Below, piece by piece: positions 27,746-36,435 of a DNA stretch of 64,000 bases. Positions within the stretch are counted from its first letter, which is position 1; each line of letters begins with the position of its first letter. Position numbers and translations under genes: made by a program. The notes under the pieces are model-generated. The model was not told where the DNA came from. It ran no database searches and was given only the letters and a program-made list of their open reading frames with translations. This DNA comes from Acidobacteriota bacterium (GTDB lineage Bacteria; Acidobacteriota; Terriglobia; Terriglobales; SCQP01): the NCBI GenBank assembly GCA_027459505.1, contig DAIDIE010000031.1, positions 142,999 through 206,998 on the forward strand, given 5' to 3'.

Positions 27746-28513
27746 ATGGACGGCGCCCCGGAATTTCCCTTTGAGTTGCCAGTGGACGGAGTTGCTTCGC
27801 AAGCCGCGGAGGCAGGCCCCGGCATGGCGGTTTCTGATCCAGCCTCTTCCGAGGTGCCTTCACTGATTGACCACACGCTCTTGCGGCCAGAGGCGACACG
27901 GAGCGAAATTGCCCAATTGTGTGATGAGGCCTTGCGGTACGGCTTCTTTGCCGTCTGCGTGGCGCCGGTATGGGTTGCGGAAGCGGCCGCACGTCTCAAT
28001 GGCAGTCCGGTCCGGGTGGCCACGGTAGTGGGTTTTCCGCTGGGTGCGAGCATGACTCCGGTAAAGCGTTTGGAAACTGAGCTGGCCTTGCGCTGCGGAG
28101 CGCAGGAGATTGATATGGTGGTGGACCTGGGCGCATTGAAGGCTGGCGATGGGGCGCGGGTTCACAACGACATCCTGGGAGTGGTGGAGCTGGCCTCGGC
28201 TGGTGGCGCTTTGACCAAAGTCATCTTGGAAACCGGTCTGCTCAGCGACGAACAGAAGCGCATGGGAGCGGAACTGGCGGTGCGCGCCGGTGCGGCATTC
28301 GTTAAGACTTCCACGGGATTCAGCCATCAGGGAGCGACAGGGTCGGACGTTACTCTTTTGCGGCGCGCCGTTGGCTCCCACGCGGGCGTGAAGGCCGCGG
28401 GCGGAATCCGCAGCTACAGCGATCTGCTCGCCATGGTGCGTGCGGGCGCGAATCGCATTGGGACCAGCGCTGGTGTGAGCATCGTGGAGCAGGCGCGAGG
28501 GAGCCGGCAGTGA
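27746..28513 (+). CDS. deoC: Deoxyribose-phosphate aldolase
   Basis: 255 residues from the ATG at 27746; the conserved part begins near LIDHTLLRPEATRSEI, so a later start is possible. The Schiff-base lysine is in AAFVKTSTGFSHQGAT, and the other catalytic lysine is in VKAAGGIRSY. VATVVGFPLGASM and EIDMVVDLGALKAGD are further DeoC marks. It splits 2-deoxyribose 5-phosphate into acetaldehyde and glyceraldehyde 3-phosphate. The stop overlaps the GTG start of the next gene (GTGA). Confidence 0.93.
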   Translation: MDGAPEFPFELPVDGVASQAAEAGPGMAVSDPASSEVPSLIDHTLLRPEATRSEIAQLCDEALRYGFFAVCVAPVWVAEAAARLNGSPVRVATVVGFPLGASMTPVKRLETELALRCGAQEIDMVVDLGALKAGDGARVHNDILGVVELASAGGALTKVILETGLLSDEQKRMGAELAVRAGAAFVKTSTGFSHQGATGSDVTLLRRAVGSHAGVKAAGGIRSYSDLLAMVRAGANRIGTSAGVSIVEQARGSRQ

Positions 28514-30294
28514 GCGAGCGCCATTCCGCCGCGGATACGTCTCAAACCGGTGTGACCCAGCATCATGCCGCCGCGCTCGGGGCGCCCGGGCTGGCGGAGT
28601 TCCTGCTGGACATCAGCGACGCCGTCAGCGGCACGCTGGATTTGGATACCATACTCAGCCGCGTGGCCAGCATCACGCGACGCGTGCTGGATTACCAGAT
28701 CTTTGCGATTTTACTGGTCAATGAGCGTAGCGCCGACATGCGCATCCGCTTCGCCGTGGGACACCTGCCTGAGGTGGTGGAAAACGTCCGGGTGGGCATC
28801 GGTCAGGGTCTGACCGGGGCGGCGGCGCAGAACATGGCTACTGTGCGGGTCAACGACGTGAGTGCCGACCCCCGCTATATTCCCGCCTTGCCGGGCATCG
28901 GCAGTGAAGTGGCGGTCCCCATCATCTGGAACAAACAGGTGATCGGGGTGATTGATGTGCAATCGTTGCACAAGAACAGCTTTACGGAAGAACATCAGCG
29001 CGCCCTGGAACTGGTGGCGAGCCGCATCGCCAATGCGATTGAAAACGCCAAGCTGTACCGCAACGCGGTGGCGCGTGAGAAGACGCTGGCCCTGCTCAAC
29101 GATATCAGCCGGGAAATGACGGCGATTCTTTCCCTGGATGAGCTGTTGACCCGCACCGCGGAGATGGTGCGGCGGGTTATCGACTATCACCTGTTCAGCG
29201 TGCTTCTGTTGAACCGCCGCACCAACAAGCTGGAACACCGGGCGTCGGTGCGGCTGGGCGAGAACATTCAGATCAAACACGACATCCCGCTGGACAAGGG
29301 TTTGGTGGGAGCGGCGGCCACCGAACGCAAAGCGGTCGTGGTCAAGGATGTGCGCGAGGATGTCCGCTATGTGGCGCTGAATCCGGAGATTCGCTCCGAA
29401 CTGGTGATTCCTCTGCTCTACAAGGATGAGGTGATCGGGGTTATCGATCTTGAGCACACCCGCAAGGGCTACTACACCGAGCGGCACGTGCGCACACTCT
29501 CCACCCTGGCGAGCCAGATGGCGATTGCGATTGCGAATGCCCGGCTTTATGAGCGGGTACGCTTGGCGGAAAGCCGCATGGAACGGGAGATGAAGCTGGC
29601 GCAGGCGGTGCAGAAAGAATTATTGCCTGCTTCGGCGCCGAGAATGCCCGGTCTCGATTTGGCGGCGCGCACGGTTCCGGCGCGTGAGCTGGGAGGCGAT
29701 CTTTACGATTACCTGCCCTACAAGTCGCAGCGCTTGGGTATCGCTCTGGGGGATGTCTCCGGCAAGGGAGCGGGCGCCGCATTGTACGGCGCCATGTTCA
29801 GCGGACTGCTGCGCTCGCAACAGGAGATCCAAAGTCCGGGGGCGGTGCTGCAGGCGCTGAACCAGGCATTGCTGGAGCGGCGCATTGAAAGCCAGTTCAT
29901 GACCTTGTTGCTCGGGATTTGGCATGAGCGCAGCCGTAAGCTGGTGTTATCCAATTCCGGCCTGCCCTATCCCATTCATTGTTCGGCGGCGGGCACGCAC
30001 CAGGTACGTGTGGCCGGCCTGCCGCTGGGGATGCTGCCCGCCGCGGGTTATGACGAGGCGACGGTGGCGCTGCAGCCGGGTGACCTGCTGGTCATGGTCA
30101 GTGACGGAATCACGGAAACGCAAAACGGTAAAGGTGAAGAATACGGGCGCACCCGGCTGGAACGGCTTCTGCGCGAGGCACAGCAGCAACCGCTTGCGGT
30201 ACTGCTGGATCTGCTCTTTGCCGATGTGGCGCATTTTGGCGAGCACCGGCCGGCGGCCGACGACCGCACCGTGGTGGTCCTGCGCGCGCGTTAA
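28510..30294 (+). CDS. Two-GAF, PP2C-type serine phosphatase (RsbU/SpoIIE-like)
   Basis: 594 residues from a GTG that overlaps the deoC stop. Two GAF domains follow each other (about residues 45-180 and 205-345), each ending with the typical V-I-G-V-I-D strand (QVIGVIDVQ, EVIGVIDLE). A short coiled linker (AESRMEREMKLAQAVQKELLP) leads to the phosphatase: ELGGDLYDYLPY, GDVSGKGAGAALYGAM, LLVMVSDGITETQNG and PAADDRTVVVL, with the metal-binding aspartates in place. Such proteins sense a small ligand or redox state and dephosphorylate an anti-sigma-factor antagonist. No partner switch genes are seen nearby. Confidence 0.87.
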   Translation: MSERHSAADTSQTGVTQHHAAALGAPGLAEFLLDISDAVSGTLDLDTILSRVASITRRVLDYQIFAILLVNERSADMRIRFAVGHLPEVVENVRVGIGQGLTGAAAQNMATVRVNDVSADPRYIPALPGIGSEVAVPIIWNKQVIGVIDVQSLHKNSFTEEHQRALELVASRIANAIENAKLYRNAVAREKTLALLNDISREMTAILSLDELLTRTAEMVRRVIDYHLFSVLLLNRRTNKLEHRASVRLGENIQIKHDIPLDKGLVGAAATERKAVVVKDVREDVRYVALNPEIRSELVIPLLYKDEVIGVIDLEHTRKGYYTERHVRTLSTLASQMAIAIANARLYERVRLAESRMEREMKLAQAVQKELLPASAPRMPGLDLAARTVPARELGGDLYDYLPYKSQRLGIALGDVSGKGAGAALYGAMFSGLLRSQQEIQSPGAVLQALNQALLERRIESQFMTLLLGIWHERSRKLVLSNSGLPYPIHCSAAGTHQVRVAGLPLGMLPAAGYDEATVALQPGDLLVMVSDGITETQNGKGEEYGRTRLERLLREAQQQPLAVLLDLLFADVAHFGEHRPAADDRTVVVLRAR

Positions 30295-30356
30295 GCTTCG
30301 CGTTTCGCCGCTGGGCTAAACTGGAAGTTCATCCTCAACGTCCGGATCCAACAACC

Positions 30357-31688
30357 TTGAGTTCATCCAAAAAAACGAACCGGCGCGACGGGTCGCGCTC
30401 CTCCGCACTTTCGCCAATCCGCCGCCCCTTTCAATACGAAGGCGCCGAGTTGAAATGCGCTGGCGTCGCGCTGGAGCCCTTGGCCCGGCGCTATGGGACG
30501 CCGCTTTACGTTTATCACTGGGAAACCATCGCCGCCAGCTTCGCCCAGTACCGGCAGGCTTTCGCCGCGAGGCCGCACCTGATCTGCGCTTCGGTGAAGG
30601 CGAATGGCAATTTGAGCTTGCTGCACGGTCTGGCGCACCTGGGCTCCGGCTTTGATATTGTCTCCGGCGGAGAACTGCAACGCGTGCTCGCCGCGGGTGG
30701 AGATGCCGGCAAAGTGGTTTTTTCCGGTGTGGGCAAGACGGCGGAAGAAATGGATGCGGCACTCGATGCGGGCATTTTGTTGTTTAATGTCGAATCGGCG
30801 CCAGAGCTGAAACTGCTGGCGGAGCGGGCACGGCGCAAGCGGGTGCGTGCTCGTTTCGGCATTCGTGTGAATCCCGACGTGGAGGCGTCCACTCATCCCT
30901 ATATCGCGACCGGCCTGCACCGGCACAAGTTCGGGGTCACGGCGGCGGCGGCGGAGAAGCTGTACCGGGAGTACAGCCGCCATCCCTGGCTGGAAGCGGC
31001 GGCGCTGAGTTTCCATATCGGCTCACAAATCCTCGACACCGCGCCCTTTGGTGAAGCGGTTGCGAAAATGGTTCAGTTTATCCGCACCCTGCGGGCCCAT
31101 GGCGTGGGCCTGCGTTATTTCGACCTGGGCGGCGGTTTGGGTATCGCCTATCATCAAGGCCAGAAACCACCTGCCGTGAACGCCTACGCGGCCACTATTC
31201 ATAAGGCGCTGGGCGATCTGGGGTGCACGCTGTTGCTGGAGCCTGGGCGCCGGCTGATGGCGTCGGCTGGCGCCCTGCTGACCCGCGTGCTGTACGTGAA
31301 AGACAATGAGCAGCGGCATTTTGTGATTGCGGATGCGGGCTTCAATGATCTCATCCGGCCCGTGCTCTACTCCGCGCACCATGAGATAGCGCCGGTGCAG
31401 CGCCGCAAGGGCAGCCTGACAGTGGATGTCGTGGGACCCATCTGTGAGAGTTCCGACGCCTTTGCGCGGGAACGTAAGTTGTCCAGGGTGCAGAGCGGCG
31501 ATCTGCTGGCGATCCTGGATGCGGGCGCCTACGGGTTTTCGATTGCCTCAAATTACAACAGCCGACCGCGCGTTGCCGAGGTTTTGCTCAAGGGAGGCAA
31601 GCCGCGGCTCATCAGGCGGCGTGAGCGGCTCGACGAGCTGTTTGAGGCCGAGCGGGAGTGCCTCCCCAAAGACCGTTCGCCGCGCTAA
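30357..31688 (+). CDS. lysA: Diaminopimelate decarboxylase
   Basis: 443 residues from a TTG at 30357; no ATG or GTG is available before the conserved domain. The PLP lysine is in ICASVKANGNLSLL, and HIGSQI and LGGGLGI are in the barrel. The substrate and partner-subunit residues are in LEPGRRLMASAG, CESSDAFARERKL and GAYGFSIASNYNSRPR. It makes L-lysine from meso-diaminopimelate. The coding end is 11 bases from the end of the convergent thpR gene. Confidence 0.93.
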   Translation: MSSSKKTNRRDGSRSSALSPIRRPFQYEGAELKCAGVALEPLARRYGTPLYVYHWETIAASFAQYRQAFAARPHLICASVKANGNLSLLHGLAHLGSGFDIVSGGELQRVLAAGGDAGKVVFSGVGKTAEEMDAALDAGILLFNVESAPELKLLAERARRKRVRARFGIRVNPDVEASTHPYIATGLHRHKFGVTAAAAEKLYREYSRHPWLEAAALSFHIGSQILDTAPFGEAVAKMVQFIRTLRAHGVGLRYFDLGGGLGIAYHQGQKPPAVNAYAATIHKALGDLGCTLLLEPGRRLMASAGALLTRVLYVKDNEQRHFVIADAGFNDLIRPVLYSAHHEIAPVQRRKGSLTVDVVGPICESSDAFARERKLSRVQSGDLLAILDAGAYGFSIASNYNSRPRVAEVLLKGGKPRLIRRRERLDELFEAERECLPKDRSPR

Positions 31689-31699
31689 AAAACTTATCT

Positions 31700-32230
31700 T
31701 TACAAGGGAAAAGTTTGGAGCCTGCGATAGTGCGCGCCTTTGGGCGAGAGCTTGCTTTCGTAGAGGTGGTAGGCGCCCGCCGTCCAGCACAGCGGCTCAG
31801 GGCCGGCGAGCGGGAGCGTCCGCAAGAGTCCCATTTGGTTGCTGCGCGCCAGAGTGATATGCGGGCGGAAGTCGCGGCTTTCGGCTGGGATCCCCACCGC
31901 CTCTAACTGACGTTCAATGCGGGCGGCCAGCTCCGCCAGGGCCGGGGAAGTTTCGACTTCAAGCCAGAGAACTCGCGCCTGCCTTCCGGAGGGAGTGATT
32001 GCCAGCTGGCCGGTGCGCACCAGGAAGGGTTCCGCTTGAATCCGCCGCAACAATGGCGGGATTTCCGGCAGCCGGGTCTCGGGAAACTCACCGATGAATT
32101 TCAAAGTGACGTGGGTGTCTAAAGGGCCGGTCCAGCGCGCCAGTGGCGCCTGTGTGCGCAGCGGTTGCAGGACCGTCTGTAATCGCGACAGAGCGTCCGC
32201 GGGAATATCCAGAGCGCAGAACAGACGCAT
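31700..32230 (-). CDS. thpR: RNA 2',3'-cyclic phosphodiesterase (2H family)
   Basis: 176 residues from the ATG at 32230 (MRLFCALDIPADAL); the open frame upstream runs into a repeat copy and is not used. The two H-x-T motifs are HVTLKFIGE and HITLARSNQ, at the expected spacing. The family opens 2',3'-cyclic phosphates on RNA and was formerly called 2'-5' RNA ligase. No clear ribosome site is visible; a copy of the dispersed repeat ends its reach 20 bases upstream. Confidence 0.88.
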   Translation of the reverse strand: MRLFCALDIPADALSRLQTVLQPLRTQAPLARWTGPLDTHVTLKFIGEFPETRLPEIPPLLRRIQAEPFLVRTGQLAITPSGRQARVLWLEVETSPALAELAARIERQLEAVGIPAESRDFRPHITLARSNQMGLLRTLPLAGPEPLCWTAGAYHLYESKLSPKGAHYRRLQTFPL

Positions 32231-32249
32231 AAAAAGAGTGCGGTCACCA

Positions 32250-32482
32250 CGAGCCAGGGCCGAGTCGAACTGATTTAGAGAGCCTTTAACGGTCTCCTGG
32301 ATTCGAAATCGCAGGCCGGAGCCGTCGCGAAGGTCCAAGGTTGCCGTTCAGGTCCCGCACCGCTGGCGACTAGTAAAAGGCGGCCGCCATCCCTGAGCTT
32401 CGGCCGGGGTCTCCATGCCGCGTCGCGCGGCATGGGGAGGGTCCGGACACCGGAGCAGGTGGAATAAAAGCGGCCGTGCCGC
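32250..32482 (+). repeat. Dispersed intergenic repeat, copy 4 (with extra hairpin)
   Basis: 233 bp, the longest copy. The left palindrome is replaced by a longer insert (around 32275-32303). An added GC-rich hairpin, ccatgccgcg/cgcggcatgg with a 3-base loop, lies at 32413-32435 between CTTCGGCC and ACACCGGAGC. The change of CCGAAGC to CCGGAGC keeps the stem as a G-U pair if transcribed. It lies between thpR and the HAD gene. Confidence 0.88.
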
Positions 32483-32492
32483 CTCCGGGCTG

Positions 32493-33185
32493 CTAATAAG
32501 AGACCTTCGGATCTATACGGAGTTGTCCATGGGACAGTTCTTCAAAATCCGATAGAACCGTTTCCGCACCGCAGGCGCTCAGGTCAGCGGCGCTGCTGGC
32601 CCCGGCAATTCCAATGCACCGCATACCGGCAGCCCGGGCGGCGCGAACCCCCGCCGCGGCGTCCTCAAAAACTATGCACTCCCGCGGCGCCACTCCAAGC
32701 CTGGCTGCCGCCAACAGAAACACCTCCGGGTCGGGCTTGCCTTTGCGCACGTCTTCTTCAGTCACGGTTGCCTGCACGAGTTCCAGCATTTGTAACTGAG
32801 CCAGCATCTGCAGGCAGTTTTCCCGCGGGGCGGAGGTGGCCACGGCACACGGTATGAGAGCGTGCCGCAAGGCGCGCAGAAAGTCCAGCGCACCTTTAAC
32901 GGCTGAGAGTTCCGCGGCGGCCAGCAGGCGAAACCTCTCTTCCTTGCCGCGGGCGAGTGTTTCCGCTTGCGGCAAAGTCAACCCTGGCTGTATTTGAAGC
33001 ACGATTTCCGGATTGCGGCGGCCCGCAATCAAAGCCTGAATCCCGGCGTCGCTGTAATTCAGTCCCAGGCCGGCCAGGGTCTGCCGCCACGCTTTTATAT
33101 GCAGGCGGTTGCTGTCGGCAAGCACCCCGTCCAAATCGAAAATGATCGCGCTGGCGGGCGGAAGGGAAATGGGTGGGTGGGGCAA
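32493..33185 (-). CDS. HAD-superfamily hydrolase, beta-phosphoglucomutase-like
   Basis: 230 residues from a TTG, since no ATG lies before the catalytic motif. Motif I is IIFDLDGVLADSNRLH with the nucleophile aspartate, motif II is CAVATSAPRENCL, motif III contains RKGKPDPEVFLLAA and motif IV is CIVFEDAAAGVRAARAAG. The cap placement between motifs I and II and the D-L-D-G-V-L sequence fit beta-phosphoglucomutase or phosphoglycolate-type phosphatases. The substrate is undetermined. It is encoded just downstream of the terminator of the small basic protein gene. Confidence 0.8.
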   Translation of the reverse strand: MPHPPISLPPASAIIFDLDGVLADSNRLHIKAWRQTLAGLGLNYSDAGIQALIAGRRNPEIVLQIQPGLTLPQAETLARGKEERFRLLAAAELSAVKGALDFLRALRHALIPCAVATSAPRENCLQMLAQLQMLELVQATVTEEDVRKGKPDPEVFLLAAARLGVAPRECIVFEDAAAGVRAARAAGMRCIGIAGASSAADLSACGAETVLSDFEELSHGQLRIDPKVSY

Positions 33186-33194
33186 GGGTTTCGC

Positions 33195-33234
33195 AAAAGA
33201 AAAACCGCCTCGGGTTGGCTGAAGGCCGAGGCGG
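33195..33234 (-). terminator. Rho-independent terminator of the small basic protein gene
   Basis: Read leftward, a perfect 9-bp stem (ccgcctcgg/ccgaggcgg, 12-base loop, 33205-33234) is followed at once by TTTTTCTTTT. It lies 17 bases after the stop of the small basic protein gene, on the same strand. Confidence 0.9.
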
Positions 33235-33251
33235 TGGGTTAGCGCAAGAAA

Positions 33252-33503
33252 CTAGCGTTTGGCCTGACGAGCGGCCCGAACCTTGGCCCAGCGGCGCTTT
33301 TGCGCTTCGGCAATGCGTCTCCGCCCCTCAGCGGAAATCTTGCGGGCGCCACGGCCCTTGGAAGCAGCGCCGGAGGCGGAAGAGGTGGCGCGGACCGGAG
33401 CACTGCCCGATCCCGAGTCCAGGCCACGAAGGACGCGCAGCGCGGATTCAATCCGTTGCTGCTCCGCTTCCAGCTCCTGAATTACTTTCGCTATGTTCGA
33501 CAT
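33252..33503 (-). CDS. Small basic protein with C-terminal AKK/H-NS-like DNA-binding tail
   Basis: 83 residues from the ATG at 33503, which has GAGGAG five bases upstream; an in-frame TTG/ATG further up is not used. The N-terminal third is a coiled helix (IAKVIQELEAEQQRIESALRV), the middle is a low-complexity Ser/Gly/Ala linker and the end is strongly basic (RRRIAEAQKRRWAKVRAARQ). The pattern recalls short nucleoid-associated proteins with an H-NS-like or histone-like tail, often present in several copies in Acidobacteria. A DNA-binding role is inferred from charge and layout. Strong ribosome site and terminator suggest it is well expressed. Confidence 0.75.
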   Translation of the reverse strand: MSNIAKVIQELEAEQQRIESALRVLRGLDSGSGSAPVRATSSASGAASKGRGARKISAEGRRRIAEAQKRRWAKVRAARQAKR

Positions 33504-33817
33504 TGTTCTCCTCGAAGTATGCTCCGCTAATTTACTAATCTTGCGGATTGCCAAAATTATACGCTCAATCGGAAGTTAGAATCCAGCACGAAACTGCCGC
33601 CGCTCCGGCGCTTAGTGGGCGCGACGCTTCATTGTGGTCATAACAGCCGATAAGCAGCTTCGTTGCTGGTTGGACTCTGTGTCTTCCTGGGCGGCGCTGA
33701 ACCGGTCAACAGAGTGATGAGCGGCCTTATTTTGGTGACCAGAATCGCCGCTAGCGGCGGCGCCGGATTTGCGCCATCCCGCATTCTCAAGAATGACTGT
33801 GCAACCCGCGCGCAACA

Positions 33818-33984
33818 CGAGCCAGGGCCGAGTCGAACCGATTTCGAGCTCGAAATCGCAGGCCGAACTAGTGGCAAAGGTTCAAGGTTGCCGTTGAGGT
33901 CCCGCACCGCTGGCCACTAGTAAAGCAGGGCCATCATCGGCGAGCGTCGGCCGGACACCGAAGCAATAGAAGTGGCCGTGCCGC
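33818..33984 (+). repeat. Dispersed intergenic repeat, copy 5
   Basis: 167 bp. Left end CGAGCCAGGGCCGAGTCGAA and right end GGCCGTGCCGC match the family. The palindrome reads TTTCGA-GC-TCGAAA, in which the change keeps the symmetry perfect. The CTTCGGCC arm has become CGTCGGCC and its partner GGCCGAAC, so the stem is shortened to six pairs. Confidence 0.88.
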
Positions 33985-34279
33985 TTTCTACGCCCTTCCG
34001 ACTAACTGACAAAGGCAGGCCGCATCTTTGAAGGTGAACTCGCGAGGCGAACGCGGTTTTTACTTTGCCGGAGCCCGCGAAGACTCCGGAGCGGCGACGG
34101 TGAAAGAGCATGATCTGGCCAGCTTTCCTAAGCCCGTCTAGCTCTGCTGCGGGCCTGCGCCGGTCCACTTTCGTTGTGACGCGGCGTGCCGCTCAAAGCT
34201 GGCAGCCGCCGCTAAGTTGTTCTGGCGCAGGCGTTTTAACGAACCGCTTTGCCGCGCTGCGTGGAGTCTGCATTGCAAC

Positions 34280-34493
34280 CAGCCAGGTCGAGTCGAACTG
34301 ATTTCGAGTTCGAAATCGCAGGCCGAAGTGGCAAAAGTTCGGGGTTGCCGTTTAGATCCCGCACCGCTGGTGACTGGTAAGCGCGGCCACCATCCGTGCG
34401 CTTCGGCCGGGGTCCCCACGCCGCGCCGCGCGGCGTGGGGTGGGGCCGGGGTCCCCGCGCCGCGCCGCGCGGCGTGGGGTGGGGTGGGGGCTG
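34280..34493 (+). repeat. Dispersed intergenic repeat, copy 6 (right end replaced by tandem hairpins)
   Basis: The left two thirds match the family from AGCCAGGTCGAGTCGAACTG to CGCTTCGGCCGG. The usual right end is absent. In its place stand two near-identical units of about 38 bp, each a hairpin with a 12-bp stem and a CCG loop (34414-34440: ccccacgccgcg/cgcggcgtgggg, perfect; 34453-34479, one G-T pair), followed by a G-rich run. Confidence 0.85.
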
Positions 34494-34535
34494 GGGTTCC
34501 TTGGCCGCGCTACGGGAGCCATTCTTATGAAGCGC

Positions 34536-34563
34536 TAAAGTGGGTGGCTGCATTCGTCGATGA
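34536..34563 (+). promoter_or_regulatory. Possible sigma-28 (FliA) promoter of the HDOD-cheY-cheX genes
   Basis: TAAAGTGG, 12 bases, GTCGATGA: six of eight matches in each half to the FliA consensus TAAAGTTT-N11-GCCGATAA, with spacing one base long. It ends 12 bases before the ATG of the HDOD gene. Confidence 0.4.
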
Positions 34564-34575
34564 AGTAGAGGTCGC

Positions 34576-35449
34576 GATGAGTGCGCACGTTCCCCAATCC
34601 GGTGCCGCTAACGGCAGTAGCGCAGGGCGAGGCAATCTGTTGCGTTGGCTCGACCAGGGCTTAGCCTGCCTGCCGGAACGCGTTAAGGAACTGAACCGGC
34701 AATTGGGGCGCACGCCCATTGACTTGGGGGCCTTGAGTCAGGCCATTGAGTCTGACTTGGGGCTGGCGCGGCATCTACGGCAGGTCTGTGGCATTTTCGC
34801 CGAGCAGGTTGAGGACCGGCGTCCCTCGCTGGAGGATGCCGTGATCCTGCTCGGGCCGGAACGGCTGCGCAGTGTCGCGATCGGGTTCTGGCTGCAGCAC
34901 TGTGAAACGCTGGCCCCGCGATGGATGGAGCAGGCGCTTGGGTTTGCGCGCGTGGCGGAACGTGTGGCGCGCCTGAGCGGTTATGGCATGCCGGAACGCG
35001 CTTATGTGGCGGCGCTGCTCAGAGATGTGGCCTTGATTTGTCTAAGTGGCGAATTGCAGGACGGCGATGGACGGAGCGTCGACTGTGAGCGGCAACTCTA
35101 TGGCATCGATCATTGCCAGTTCGGCCGCTGGCTGGCCGAGGCTTGGGGCTTCCCGGCGGACTTGGTGGAGGTGCTAGAATGGCAGCACCAACCGGGGGCC
35201 GGGGTTGCCGACCGGCATTTGCTTGGGGTAGTAGTCTTCGCCGGAAAATTGGCGGCCGCTATGACGGGCGTTGCGCCCGCCACCGCGGTTGGCCCCGACG
35301 GCGCCCTGCGGGAGTGGCTTTCCTTGTGCTTCCCGCAACTGGACAAGGATGCTCGCCTGCACCTGATCGAGGCGCTGGAAAACGATCTGGTATATATTGT
35401 GCCGCAGCGGGTTACCGCGGCGGCGATGGCACGAGGCGCCCGGCAGTGA
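34576..35449 (+). CDS. HDOD domain protein, atypical (HD histidine lost)
   Basis: 290 residues from the ATG at 34576, with AGAGG five bases upstream; the frame is open further left only through a repeat copy. The HDOD pattern is visible from IDLGALSQAIESDLGLARHL through LEDAVILLGPERLRSVAIGF. Where a related protein in this locus has G-L-V-H-D-L-G, this one has ALLRDVALI, so the HD histidine is an arginine. HDOD proteins act as signalling adaptors. It is encoded 19 bases before a CheY-like regulator and is likely part of the same chemotaxis or motility circuit. Confidence 0.75.
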
Positions 35450-35468
35450 ACTGGAACGGGAGATGTGA

Positions 35469-35849
35469 ATGGCGAAAAAGCGTGTGCTGATCGTGGATGA
35501 TTCCGCCGTAATGCGCAAAATTGTCGAGCGCTCGCTGCGGCAGGCTGGACTCGACCTGGGCGAGGTGCTGGAGGCCAACAATGGCATCGAAGCCCTTTCC
35601 ATGGTGCGGCAAAACAGTATCGACCTCATCCTGACCGACATCAACATGCCCGCGATGGATGGACTGGAGTTGGTTCGTCAGCTGGCCGCCATGGAAGCTG
35701 CCCGCGGAGTACCCGTCGTGATGATCACCACCGAAGCCAGTGAATCCCGTGTGGTCGAAGCGCTCTCTTGTGGCGCTCGCGGTTACATCCGCAAGCCTTT
35801 CACGCCAGATCAGATCAAGGACCACGTCGCGCCTCTGCTGGAGGGCTGA
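35469..35849 (+). CDS. CheY-like single-domain response regulator
   Basis: 126 residues. Acidic pocket D10-D11 in VLIVDDSAVMRK, phosphoacceptor D57 in ILTDINMPAMDG, the conserved threonine in VVMITTEA and lysine 109 in YIRKPFTPDQ. There is no output domain. With CheX encoded 5 bases downstream and CheA/MCP genes following, it is the likely flagellar-motor or signal-sink regulator phosphorylated by the CheA of this locus. Confidence 0.9.
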   Translation: MAKKRVLIVDDSAVMRKIVERSLRQAGLDLGEVLEANNGIEALSMVRQNSIDLILTDINMPAMDGLELVRQLAAMEAARGVPVVMITTEASESRVVEALSCGARGYIRKPFTPDQIKDHVAPLLEG

Positions 35850-35854
35850 TCACC

Positions 35855-36349
35855 ATGGACCCTGCCCTGGACTTCAACATGTATAGCCGCATTCAGCCCA
35901 GCGAGGGCTGGGTGCTGCTTCTGGAGACCTCCGCCCGCGAAGTCTTCGAGGTGATGCTCGGCACCGAACTGACCCAGATGGGTGAAGTCGAAGTCCCCCT
36001 GACCGCTCACTGCACAGCAATGGTGGGTTTGGCGGGACGCTTGTGCGGGGTTTTGAGCCTGCGTTGTACGGCCGAGACTGCGGGCTGCATGGCCGCCAAA
36101 ATGCTCGGCTCCGAAGTGGGTGCGGCCGAGTACACCATCCGCGACGCCATTGCTGAAATCTGCAACATGGTGGCGGGAAACTTCAAAACGAAAATTCCCG
36201 GCCTGGCCGAGGGCTGCATGCTGTCGGTTCCGTCGGTCATAACAGGGAAGCACTACCAGATGCATTCCCTGGCGGACGGTGAGCGTGTAGAGGTTTGCCT
36301 CAGTTTTGACGGCCACCCGCTCTGGATTGGTCTGCACCTGGACCGCTAA
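35855..36349 (+). CDS. CheX-type CheY-P phosphatase
   Basis: 164 residues from the ATG at 35855, which has GGAGGG nine bases before it. The CheC/CheX/FliY active-site signature E-x-x-N appears in DAIAEICNMVAGNFKT; the beta-rich dimer core includes GRLCGVLSLRC and VEVCLSFDGHPLWIGLHL. CheX dephosphorylates CheY-P and replaces CheZ, which is not seen here. It forms an operon with the HDOD and CheY genes. Confidence 0.8.
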   Translation: MDPALDFNMYSRIQPSEGWVLLLETSAREVFEVMLGTELTQMGEVEVPLTAHCTAMVGLAGRLCGVLSLRCTAETAGCMAAKMLGSEVGAAEYTIRDAIAEICNMVAGNFKTKIPGLAEGCMLSVPSVITGKHYQMHSLADGERVEVCLSFDGHPLWIGLHLDR

Positions 36350-36435
36350 CTGGCCTCCCGCCTTCTCTTTTGCCGATCCTCCATCTCCTGGCTGCATCCG
36401 GTCTGCGGGCGCAAATAGCCCTTGGCAGTAGTCAT

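Larger units (their letters stand above)
33504..34575. other. Intergenic region of about 1.07 kb with two repeat copies
   Basis: Divergent region between the small basic protein gene and the first chemotaxis-type gene. It holds repeat copies 5 and 6 and a sigma-28-like promoter at its right edge. The rest (33504-33817 and 33985-34279) shows no coding signal, no RNA gene and no transposase remnant that can be recognised. Confidence 0.5.

Noticed and set aside
34217..34575. N-terminal extension of the HDOD protein through repeat copy 6
   Set aside because: The open frame is repeat DNA; the ATG at 34576 has a proper ribosome site and starts the conserved protein.
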